Source of the DNA: Halicephalobus mephisto
Lineage: Eukaryota > Nematoda > Chromadorea > Rhabditida > Panagrolaimidae
Reading direction: 5' to 3'
DNA length: 64,000 bases
NCBI GenBank assembly: GCA_009193035.1
Contig: SWDT01000070.1
Span: 496,001 to 560,000, forward strand
Numbering within the stretch: the stretch's first letter is position 1; each line of letters begins with the position of its first letter. Below the pieces are notes generated by a model. It ran no database searches. It was not told the DNA's origin and worked only from the letters and a program-made list of their open reading frames with translations. This document shows positions 23,101 through 33,000 of the stretch, in pieces. A program made the position numbers and the translations under genes.

Positions 23101-24940
23101 AGTACTTTCGCCCACATGTTTTGAAATTCTACTACGATGATTAACCAGAGATAAATATTAGTACGAGAGTTGTCCTGAAAAGAATGTCTGGAATGCTTTA
23201 ATTGAGACAATTTGTACTTACGTAATTTTTAAATCGTCCAAGTCATAATTCAAAACAAATATAAAGTTTTAAATTACCTCAACACGAATTTTTAGAACTC
23301 TTCGGTTGAGGCCCAAAATTGCGAAAGTCAATGTTTTTGTAGTTTTTTAATTCCAAAATCATTCAATCTTCTTTGAAAACTTCTAAAACCATAAAATGCC
23401 TCTTAATCTTATCTACAGAGAGAATGGATATATGGAAACTTTCATTTTTGAACTTTTTATAAAAATGGAAAAAATGATATTTGGTCTTTCCTTCCAAAAA
23501 ACTAACATGATCCAAGATAGGATTCCTAACAAACCCCGAGGGAATAAAAATGTTTTGAAAATTTTGAAAAATGGTTCAAACACTCAGAAAGAAAATGCAT
23601 GACGTTATTTTCAGGACTAGCAGGTGAATTGAAGCCAGATTTAGAGCTCCTGCCCTTCTGCAAGGTGAATCTGCTTCCAGGGAAATCTTCGAAAGCCCAA
23701 GCATCCGTCGTCAAACGGGGTCGAGATGTGGTGTTCAACCAGGAATTCTTCTTCGATGGAGTCCAGACGGAAGAACTAGAATCAAAAATCCTTCACATTG
23801 AAGTCCTCCATTCTAGTAACCAGAAACTTCAGAAAGACATCGAAATCGGGGAGATTCACGTGCCTCTAAAGGACTTTACGCAACTTCAGTCGAAGAAGGA
23901 AGTCAGAATCGTTGAGGAGCTCAAACACAAAATCTGTGGAAAAGTAAGTTTCCTTCATATATAAATGCTATCTGCACGGAGTTGAGGAAGGTAGTCTTAT
24001 TTTTTAATAAGAAACAAGCAGTAAGTGAGGATACCAGAAATCGACGCAATTGACAACTATTTTCCCTCTATGGTGGTTAATTGATACGCAGGATTTTTCG
24101 TTTTAAGATCGCATGAATAACGGGAAGATAAAACTGTCTAGGATATAAACAATAGCACATAAGAAGAGAAAAAAATAAAAATAATAATGATAAAAGTAGC
24201 AAAATGAACACACAGCTCTTCCCACCTACAGTAACGCAGGGTTTTTCGCTTCAGGACCGTGTTTTTTGAGTTGCTCGCGCTTTGTCGAGGTTAATCTTAC
24301 CACATAAATTCCCCAAATTAAAAGAAAATGATTACTTTGTTCATTTAAACATTTTAGAAGGCTGGTAAAATCAATTTGACAACCTGCGTCCAGAATGGAG
24401 TGTTAACAGTGAATATAATCAAGGTCGAGGACTTGCCGAAATGGGGATTCATCGGTGCTCCAGGTTTGTTTTTATATGAAATGTCCATCTTTATCCACTG
24501 ATCTCCTTTAGATGTCTGTGTTCGGGTCACAGTAAACCAGGAAACAGGGAAACAACAGAACCAAGTCAAGCAATCCCGAGTTATGAAATCCACTTGCTCC
24601 GCCGTCTACAAGGAATCCATCGCTTTTCTCATTCAAGGAAAACCTGCCGATCTCGCTAAAACCCAGGTCATTGTCAGCGTTCACGACACGAATAGGTATG
24701 TGTTGATTTAAAATTGATATATGAAATCACGCGAGAGCTTTTAGGAGTGTCACTGGAGATGACGTCATTGGCAGTGTTTATTTCGGCTGCAAAGAATCCG
24801 AAAAAGCGGAGGCTGAGCAGTGGAGGAACACTCTCGACCATCAGGGGAAGGAGTACAAAGGGACTCACAACCTGAAGCCACCCAACTCCGGGAACCCCGA
24901 CGTCCACGTCTCGGAAGCCCATTCTGACAACGAAGAATAA
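11155..24940 (+). CDS. Pro/Ser-rich protein with tandem C2 domains (synaptotagmin-like)
   Basis: Exons supported by splice sites and phase: (5' edge unresolved, frame open from 11125)-11647, 16406-16974, 22508-22778, 23615-23943, 24358-24463, 24512-24695, 24745-24940 (stop 24938-24940). The first two exons encode about 350 residues of low-complexity Pro/Ser-rich sequence with many SP/TP sites (RRASSPRMLPTPPPP; SPRTPPIQQNSLPTP). Exon 3 leads into C2A (GLIHCTLQHFPVRKRLRVSV), exon 4 continues it (CKVNLLPGKSSKAQAS, VVFNQEFFFDGV), and exons 5-7 give C2B (GVLTVNIIKVEDLP, VRVTVNQETGKQ, GDDVIGSVYFG, then WRNTLDHQGKEY). The order matches synaptotagmin or synaptotagmin-like proteins, which act at membranes in vesicle traffic. 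The aspartates that bind calcium in loop 1 of both C2 domains are largely absent, suggesting calcium-independent action. The N terminus, and so any membrane anchor, is not located. An AATAAA overlaps the stop. Confidence 0.85.
12400..14225. repeat. Long diverged minisatellite, unit ~55-60 bp
   Basis: Many diverged copies of a module with a [T/C]AGTATT or CAGTGTTCC word, an ATTTATTTGTA[T/C]CTAATA word and an AACAACATTTAAGAA or ACAACAGTA[C/T]CCGAGTAC word. An early part (12420-12500) is duplicated at 12610-12690. The short open frames across 12946-13297 are repeat translated in frame. Confidence 0.75.
15110..15660. repeat. Tandem array, ~110 bp unit with TACTGTAGTC
   Basis: Five copies share TTTCGAAAAATCTGAATATA, ATTTTGCATGATATACTGTA, then short repeats of TATACTGTAGTCTTA and a TTTACTGTAATAAATATAAT word. 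Confidence 0.85.
18230..18572. repeat. Three near-identical tandem copies, ~125 bp
   Basis: Copies begin near 18246, 18370 and 18495 with GAGGATCCCATTTATGTGCT, followed by ACAGTATCCCG, CCTGATATTCAGGCTATCG and the A/T tail ending CAATACATAAAAACC. CCTGATATTCAGG is itself a perfect inverted repeat. High identity suggests recent expansion. Confidence 0.9.
19090..19740. repeat. Tandem array, eight or nine copies of ~75 bp
   Basis: Each copy carries TTTCAATATTACTGTAATTA followed by TAATTTTCGAAAAATAAA and an AAATTTGAATAACTTTAAAA segment. Confidence 0.9.
21105..21630. repeat. Large inverted repeat (hairpin) with internal tandem units
   Basis: The left arm (about 21110-21390) is a tandem of TTTTTCG[C/T]GTTGAGACATAA with AATTTTCCAATTTTTAAT. 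It ends in an AATATTTGGATTTTCCGAAT stretch. The right arm (about 21405-21630) is the reverse complement, with one unit fewer, and ends CGAAAATTTTGACTTCGAAC. The spacer is only about 20 bp around CAGTATGATC. The transcript would form a hairpin of over 200 bp inside intron 2. Related sequence lies in the TRPM gene (33370-33960) and at 61400-61465. Confidence 0.9.
22779..23614 (+). other. Intron 3 of the tandem-C2 gene
   Basis: Donor G|GTAAGT, acceptor ATTTTCAG|GACTAG, phase 1. A/T-rich sequence with no coding signal. The open frames in 23396-23602 lack coding composition. Confidence 0.6.
24143..24321 (-). repeat. Dispersed repeat, copy 2 (inverted relative to 5049-5256)
   Basis: Reverse complement of the 5.1 kb element, running from GATATAAACAATAGC to CTTACCACATAAATTCCC. 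It lies in intron 4 (23944-24357) of the tandem-C2 gene, ending about 36 bp upstream of the exon that starts C2B. Confidence 0.85.
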
Positions 24941-25890
24941 AAACAAAACTGGTTTTCTGTCTTCTGATTTCTCCGGAGCGAAAAATAACTGTGTGTATCA
25001 TATTGGAGTTTTATTGACTACAGTAATTGGCCCGCTTATCAACTTATTGTGCTTTTTCGCTTGTATCGCCTCCAACTTGAACAAATCAATTAATATTCAG
25101 CCAACAATGGGAATTTCATATGGCAAATCATATTGTTATTGATTAATAACACTTTAAAATACTTGTAATAATAAAAATGAAAGAAATTGATCAATATCGA
25201 TATATGGGGATTTATCTGAGTTAAAAATTCAAATTTTCGGAGATTTTGGCGTTCTGTTCTCCGTTGCCATTTGGCGAAATCAAATTTCAAGGTTTTCCTA
25301 AAGGGATTTTTTTTGTTTTTTAATATTAAACATGGATTTTAAACGAATTATTAAATAACAGAAATATAAAAATCTAAAGAAATTCAGATGCGTGGGAACG
25401 TTTGGAATTCTGTTCCTTGTCGCCATTTGACGGAATCTAATTTTGAAGTTTTTTCCGAAAATGAATTTTTGATTTTTTTAAATATTAAATATGAATTCTG
25501 AGTAAATGACTTATTTGTTATTACAAATATGAAAATCCAGAAAATCTAAATGCATGGAAACGTCTGGCGTTCTGTTCCTCATTGTTATTTGTAATAAAAT
25601 TAATTTTTTGAATTTATTCAAGTTTTAATTTTTCTGTTTTCTATTTTCCATATAAAAATATGAATTTTAACTGAGTAACTTATTTATTATTGCAGCAGTG
25701 GCGATTTTGGAAATAAAAAGTTTGAATTTGTGGGAATTTTGGCGTTCTGTTCCTTTTGCTAATTGTGATGAAATCGTTAATTTTGTGAATTTTCTTCCTC
25801 AAAGGAATTTATAATTTTTTTCGTTTTTATTTCCGTATTTTCGATATAAAACGTAAATTTTAAATAAACGGGTCATTTATTATTACAGGA
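24941..25890. repeat. Intergenic region with ~165 bp tandem repeat
   Basis: From about 25160 to 25880 there are four or five diverged copies of a unit with GGCGTTCTGTTCC, then a GCCATTTG[A/G]CGAAATC word and a TATTAAATATGAATT[C/T]T word (near 25250, 25405, 25565 and 25740). The final copy runs into the TATTACAG acceptor two bases before the cyclin ATG, so the promoter or trans-splice region of that gene is made of repeat sequence. Confidence 0.75.
25887..25890 (+). promoter_or_regulatory. Splice acceptor just before the cyclin start (trans-splice candidate)
   Basis: TATTACAG ends at 25888, followed by GA and the ATG at 25891. In nematodes an acceptor this close to a start codon commonly marks addition of a spliced leader. 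An ordinary 5' UTR intron would look the same, so the trans-splicing call is an inference. Confidence 0.55.
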
Positions 25891-27003
25891 ATGACGACTT
25901 CGAAGAGACTTGCAGAAGACGAATGGACCTGCAAAGACCGCTTTGTCTTCAGCACCAGGGAAATCTTCAATTCGCCAAGTAGAGCGGCAGGAATCACGGA
26001 AGACGACGAGAATCGCCAACGAATTGAAGCGGCTTTGTTTATCAGACATATGGCCAAAACTTTCCTCATGAACAATCACAAGTAAGTTTGAAAATTTTTT
26101 AAAATTTATTTATTTTCAGATTCCTCAATGAAATTTCCTGCAATGCTTGTTGGCTTTGGCAGCAGGTCTATATGAAGTGCAGTTTGAATGAGTTACCCTA
26201 TGTTGTGAGTTTCTTATTTTTTACCGTAAAAGTCGGAGTTTTTAGGACGGTGCTGTTGCGTGTTTCACTCTTTCGGCCAAAGCCTACGACCAGCCGGCGA
26301 GACCGCGATATGTGGCTGAGTTCTGGATCAAGGAGAAGTTCCCTAATGCGAGAGTCGACGAGCACTTAATAGCGAAAATGAAAAATCTACTCGGAATTTA
26401 CGAACAACTAGTGATGAGTTGTGTGTCCCTAGAAGTTCAGCCAGATTTGCCGTTTTCGAGAATTCTGATGCAAAAAGAACGTCGATATCTCGGTCTGAGG
26501 GAGGATGTAATTCAACTTGCTTACAGTATCAGTTGTGATTTGTAAGTTTTAATTAACAATAATGTTCAAAGCAAAATCCACTTCAGAATGGTCTTTTTTG
26601 ACTGGTCCAAGAGGTTCAACGCCGATTCTCTGGCAACTATCGCTCTCTACGCTGCTGTGATTTATTACAGGGTTCCTGTGAGTACTTTTTTATATATATT
26701 TATATATATTCCTAAGCTTTTTCCTTCAGATTTACCCAGAACGAGATGGCCGAACCTGGATCAAGAGATCTGGAGGAGAAGAAGACATCATGGATTGGTA
26801 CTTGCAAAGTAATCTTTCTTTAGCGAAAAATAATAATTTTCACTTTAGAACGTCTGGCTGAAATGGTGACTATCTACCGTAAACGTGTCCCTGGAAAGAA
26901 GTTCGACTATGACACAGAAGCTCTACTAGGATCTAATTTTGGAAAATTCCTAAATAATTTGGAAACTAACGTGAATTATATTAACCGCCGGCAAACTTCG
27001 TAA
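25891..27003 (+). CDS. Cyclin-fold protein (transcriptional cyclin T/K/L type, divergent)
   Basis: Six exons: 25891-26081, 26120-26204, 26246-26541, 26587-26677, 26730-26808, 26849-27003. All phases agree, giving 298 residues. The N terminus reads DEWTCKDRFVFSTREIFNSP, like the tryptophan followed by the N(S/T)PS motif that opens cyclin T and cyclin K boxes. Next come an R(Q)RIEAALFIRHMAKTF helix, then WLWQQVYM and VACFTLSAKAYDQPARP, which correspond to the sensitive first cyclin-box helices (usually ...FLAGKVEE). A second repeat ends LATIALYAAVIYYRVP. Such cyclins bind CDK9/12/13-type kinases that phosphorylate RNA polymerase II. The usual AAK(V/T)EE is replaced, so it is a divergent member, and the exact partner cannot be told. 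Introns are 38-52 bp, in contrast to its neighbours. It converges with the TRPM gene. Confidence 0.85.
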
Positions 27004-27046
27004 TTGTAAAGTAATAAGTTTTTATGTTGTATCATTGCAAAAAGAC

Positions 27047-30000
27047 CTAATTTATGATAACCCCAGTGAGCGACACAACAGATGGGATGGAAGAGGATTT
27101 GCTAGAAGTCGACGAGGTTGAACTGGAATTTTTACGACTTATGGAGGACTCTTGGACGGATTCGGTTTTCTCGGATTGGATGCTGGAACTCATCTGGATC
27201 ATCTGATCTATGTCTTCACTGAGGGAAACGGACTTCCGTGTCCGAGGATTCATGTTTTTCCTCATCCGGAAAAAACCAAACGGCTCGTCGGTACTTGTCA
27301 CTTCCCATCCGGGGGTCGACTCGGCTGCGAAACTTGCAGGTGTACTTATTGGAGCGCTGAAATTAGTTCTTTCAGTAAAAATGCAAGAAGCAGCATCAGT
27401 GCCAACGAGGTGTCAACATGACATCCTTTGGATGAGTCTCTTTCTGAAGACCGTCGTGGACAAAATCATCACGAGCTGCTTAGGTACCGAACCAACGCGA
27501 TTGGAATCAAAAGCAAGGCCCTTACCGACTGAACCATCAAAGAGGGCGGAGAAAACGAAAGAAAGAACTACTCTATCAAAGGAAAAAAGAAAAATAAAAC
27601 TGACCTTGGAGTTGAGACATTGCTGGGATTTACGGCAGAAAAATTATTATGAGATCTATTGAGTGTCGGAAGATTCTGAAGGACTTCCAAAATTTTGGCC
27701 TGACTGTGATTAATCATATTCAACTGAGATCGGACTTGGTCGAGCTCGAGCTTCAGCTGCGCGTTTTCTTGAATTAACTCGTTCAAAAAATCATCTTTTT
27801 TTCTGAAATAAAATAAAATAAAACTTAAAAAATAAAATTCCTATAAATTATCGAATTTTTTGAATTTTTAGTATTTTAAGAGACTCTAGAAGCTTCTACA
27901 GTATCTTCAAAGATTTTAATTTTTAAAAAATTTTTTACAAAAATGTCTAAAAATGAATTTCCGGAAGTTTCTACAGTATCTCAAAAAATTTCAAAATTTT
28001 TTTAAAATTCTAATAAAATTTAAAATTTTTTACAAAATTATTTTAAAAAATTTTTCAATATTTTTGAAATTTCTGAAAAAAATTTTTGAAACTTCTACAG
28101 TATCTCAAAAAATTTCAAAATTTTTTTAAAATTCCAATAAAATAAAAAAAATTAATTTTACGAAATTGTTTAAAATTTTTTAGATATTTTCGGAAATTTT
28201 TCTGGAAGTTTCTACAGTATCCTAAGATGTTTCATAATTTTCCATAATTTTTAATAAAATTAAATTTAAAAAATACTTTTGATTAATTGCAGGAGAAACT
28301 TCGTTTTTCCTTCCCAAATCGTCCATGCAATCTTCTTCAAAGTCCCGGATTTTCTGGAGCTCTTCTTCATCGAGATAAACTTCTTAAAAATTAAAAAATT
28401 ATTAAAAATTCAAAAATTTAAAAATTATTAAAAATTTAAAAATTACTAAAAATTTGAAAATTATTAAAAATTTAAAAATTAAAAACTTAAAAATCATTAA
28501 AAATTTAAAAATTATTAAAAACTTAAAAATTTAAAAATTTAAAATCATTAAAAATTTAAAAATTTAAAACTTAAAAATCATTAAAAATTTAAAAACCATT
28601 AAAAACTTAAAAATTTAAAAATTTAAAATCATTAAAAATTTTAAAATTTAAAACTTAAAAATCATTAAAATTATTAAAAAATTTAAAATTATTAAAAATT
28701 TTTAAATTTTAAATCACTAAAAATAAAAAAAATAAAGAACTTACTGATTTCCAGATCAAGTCCGGGATCTTCGAAAATTCTTTCTGAATTTTTTCTTTTT
28801 TTACAATTTAATTTTCGGAAAAAAAATTTCAACAACATCCAAAAATGAATTATCGGAGTAAAGGGCGGGGGTACGATGGGGGTGTTTTTGTACTCCAGGA
28901 CCTGGCCGTAACGCTGGAACATCCAGACCTGGTGCGACATAGCGTTCGTCACGTTGAATATATTACTGTAAATTTAATTTTTCGATTTTTTAAAATTCAG
29001 TTTTTCGATTTTTTAAAATTTAATTTTTCGATTTTTTTAAAATTTAATTTTTCGATTTTTTAAAATTCAGTTTTTCGATTTTTTAAAATTTAATTTTAAA
29101 AATTTTTCAAATTAATTTTTAAATTTTTTAAGTTCAATTTTAAAAATTAAAAAAAATTTAAATCAACTTTAAAAATTAAAACATTTTTTTATTTTAAAAA
29201 TTGAAGATAAACAATTTTAAAAAGTAAAAAATATTAAAAAAAGGAAAATGATTTTTAAAAAATTTAAAATTAATTTTAGAAAAATAAAAAAAAACGGAAA
29301 ATGATTTTAGAAAAATTTTAAAAACGGAAAATGATTTTAGAAAAATTTTAAAATTAATTTTAGAAAAAGTTTAAAAAATTAAACAAATTTTAACTTACTT
29401 AAAAATTGCAATCAACATGTTTATCAAAAGAATATTGGCCACGAGAAGAAAAATCGTCATTAATATTGGGGGAATCCAGCCTCCGGGGACGCAGTGGGTT
29501 CCTTCGTCTCCGCAAGTGTCGATTTCGCCGGCGTAGACTTCACCGTAAAGCATGAAGTAGGGCTTGTAGAAGATGTTCCGGACCAGAAGCCAATGCCATT
29601 TTTCATGTGGAAATGTTATGGATTGTCTGGCCACTCCGAAGGCCATCAAGGTCACCAGCAACATGACGATGATGTAACTCATCGCTCTGATCTGCAACAG
29701 TAACCAATTACAATATTACAAAAATTAAAAGTAATTTTTTAATAAATTTTAAAAAATCTGAAAATTTTTAATAAATTTTAAAAAAAACTTGAAAATTTTC
29801 AATAAATTTTAAAAAATCTAAAATTTTCAATAAATTTTTAAAGATCTTTGAAAATTTTTAAATTTTTTTAATTATTTTTTTTATTTTAAAAACTTCCAAA
29901 AGCCTTCAAATGGCTCCAGAAGCTTCTACGAAATTTTACAAAATTTTGTAATTTTTTAATTAAAATCTAAAAAATTGTAAAGCTTAAAAATGTTTTAAAC

Positions 30001-33000
30001 ATTTTGAGAAACTTTTATTAATTTTGAAAACTTTCAAAAATTTCAGAAAAATTTAAAAAATAAAAAAATTCGGAATTTTCTAAAAAAATGGAAAAATTTA
30101 AATTTAAAAAAAAATGGAAAAATTTAAATTTAAAAAAAAATGGAAAAATTCGAAATTTTTTAAGATTGTGGACAATTTTGGTTTTTTTCGCTGGATTTTG
30201 GAAGATTTTATTTTGCAAAAAATCAAACCATTTTTCCGGCCATTGTGATGTAAGGTCCGACTTTGGGATGGATACTGAGATAATCGTAGACCTTCATGTG
30301 CCACAGCACGGAATTGGAAGCCAGAATAATCCTACCGTATGTGTGGACGGTTGCTTCGTTGAATCTGAACAAGAATCCGATAAAGTAAGTCACAATGGAT
30401 ATGGTAGTTAGAAGATTCCAGTAACTGTTGTAAAAAACGTAAAATTTCTCCATTTGCGAAGACGATTCTGTCGTTAAAAGTTTCCGAAAATGCTCCAATC
30501 CGAAGGCCACCACATAGACGAACAAGTACCATTCCAAATAAGACACTTCCAGAGGAAACTCGATGAGGAGGGTGTAGATGAATGTGTTCAAAAACAATAA
30601 AAATGAACTCGCCCAGATCCAGAAGGAGGTTATCGGAGCTCCGTAAAATAACGAAAACTTGGATATACAGTCAGTCAGCCAGGATTTAAAATTCTAAAAA
30701 ATCATTTTTAAAAAAATAAAATTATTTTTAAAAAAATAAAATCATTTTTAAAAAAATAAAATTGTTTTTAAAAAAATAAAATTGTTTTTAAAAAATTAAA
30801 ATTATTTCAAAATTTTCCACTCGAGACAAAAAAGTATAAAACTTAATTTTTATATGATTTTGAGGTTTTCTAAAAACTTCATATAATATACTGTAATCTC
30901 ATAAATATTATAAAAAAACAAATTCGTTAAAAATCAATTATTTGTGAAATTTAAAAAAATTTCAAAAAAATTAAAATTTTGAATTTTAAAAAAATTAAAA
31001 TTTTGAATTTAAAAAAATTAAAATTTGAAATTTAAAAAAATATAAATTTTGAATTTAAAAAAAATTAAAAAATACTTACTACAGTAGACTGATAACTGCT
31101 CGTCGTGCTGAAGTTTCTTCTGAAAATTTCATTCGTTGGTTGTTTGTTGGAAATGATCTGGACTCTTTTGGGTTCTGGTTCTTGAAGAAGAAGAGATTCG
31201 GGAGAAGCCGGGGTCAGCGCAACTTCAGATTCCGCTTCTGTGTCCACTCTGGAGAATCTCTGTCCGGATATCGACAGAGCCCTCTTTCGTAATCTGTTTG
31301 TAAAATTTGAATTTGTTTTAAAAATCTGAAAAATTATATTTAAAAAATAATTTTTTAAATTCCCGCGAAAAATGAAAGATGTTTATGGAAATTTCGCAAT
31401 TTAATTTTTTTTCGATTTCAGGGTAATTTTTTTGTAGAATATCCTCGAAATTCATTTTAAGACAATTTTGTAAAAAATTATTTTTAATATTTGAAATACC
31501 CGCGTAAAATGAAAGATCTTTGTAAGAAATGGAAAATCTGGTAATTTACTGTCTAAATTGATTTGCACGCTCCTGTTCGTTTCCTCTCGCTCTGTCTTTA
31601 CTCGCGCTTTCCTTTCTTTCCCTTTTTCTATTTTCACTCGCGCGCTCTCTCTCTCTCATTTTTCTTTGTTTCCTCTCGCGCTTTCCCTTCTTTTTCTCTT
31701 TCTATTTTCACTCGCGATCTCTCTCTCTCATTTTTCTTTGTTTCCTCTCGCGCTTTCCTTTCTTTCCCTCCTTCTGTTTTCACTCGCGCCCTCTCTCTCT
31801 CATTTTTTTTTGTTTCCTCTCGCCCTTTCCTTTCTTTCCCTCTTTCTCTGTTTCCCTCTCGCTCCCTTTCGTTTCCTCTTTCTGTTTCCACTCGCGCTTT
31901 TCCTGTTTTCATTTTTTAATTTCTTCCATAATTTCCAGAGGTTTTTAAATTCTTCTGGAAATTCATCTCGAGACTGTTTTGGAGAAAAGTACTTTTGGTT
32001 TTTAAAATAAAAATTCAAAAATTACCGTCGTCAGACTCAAGTTGAATGTTGAGTTTTGTTCGTTTTCTTCGTCTTCGCTTTCGTCGACAGAATGAAGCAA
32101 TTTTTTGTTTCTGGATTGATAGGTGGGTTTTTTGAAATCAAGCAAGAGAATCGTCGGAGGAAAAAAAACTGCCAAAAGAACTTTGATGTTCGATTGACTT
32201 CTGAATCTGAGTCCTCCGTGCCAGAGTTCTGCCAGAAGGACTTGACAACAAGGATGAGTCAGAAGTCTTCTGTTGTTCGCGATGACGGCGAGGGACAGAC
32301 AAGTCTGATGTCCCCAATTCGGAAGTTCAGCCGTCATCATCTTCATCGTCATGACGTCATCCTGTTGGTAACAGTGATTCAGAAGTTCGAAGGAACATTC
32401 CTTAAAGTCTCTAAAAATCATATTATTTTAAAAATAATGTTTAAAATATAATTTTTAAAAATCCTAAATAAATTTTTGGATGATTTTAAAAAAGTTAAAA
32501 TTCTTTAGAAATTTTACTTTTTTCAATGAATTTTGAAATTTTAGGAATTTTGAAAATTTTAATGAATTTTTGGGTGATTTTAAAAAAGTTAAAAATTTTT
32601 AGGAATTTTACTTTTTTTAATGAATTTTGAAATTTTAGGAATTTTAAAATTTTTAATGAATTTTTGGATGATTTTAAAAAAGTTAAGAATTTTTAGGAAT
32701 TTTATTTCATTATTAAATTTAGAAATTTTTAATGAATTTTTGGGTGATTTTAAAAAAGTTAAAATTCTTTAGAAATTTTACTTTTTTGCTGAATTTTGAA
32801 AATTTTATTTTTACAATTAAAATTACAGTAACCTACTCTGCGTATTCCCTCAGTTGGTTGGAGACTTCGACTTCTGTGTAGTCCCTTGCGGCCAGTTTTC
32901 CCATTCCTCTGTAGAGTGTGATCGCGACGAGGGCCTTCGGCATGGCCTCTTCTCCGTGGTTCCAGACGCATTTGGCCATTTGGTGTCTTCTTGTGAGAAC

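Noticed and set aside
27210..27662. 150-codon plus-strand open frame
   Set aside because: It overlaps TRPM exons 12-13 and intron 12 on the opposite strand; the minus-strand reading has conserved TRPM splice phases.
31558..32010. Long open frames on both strands (LSFF/RERE-rich)
   Set aside because: They come from the CT-rich minisatellite in TRPM intron 6, and composition alone explains the lack of stops.
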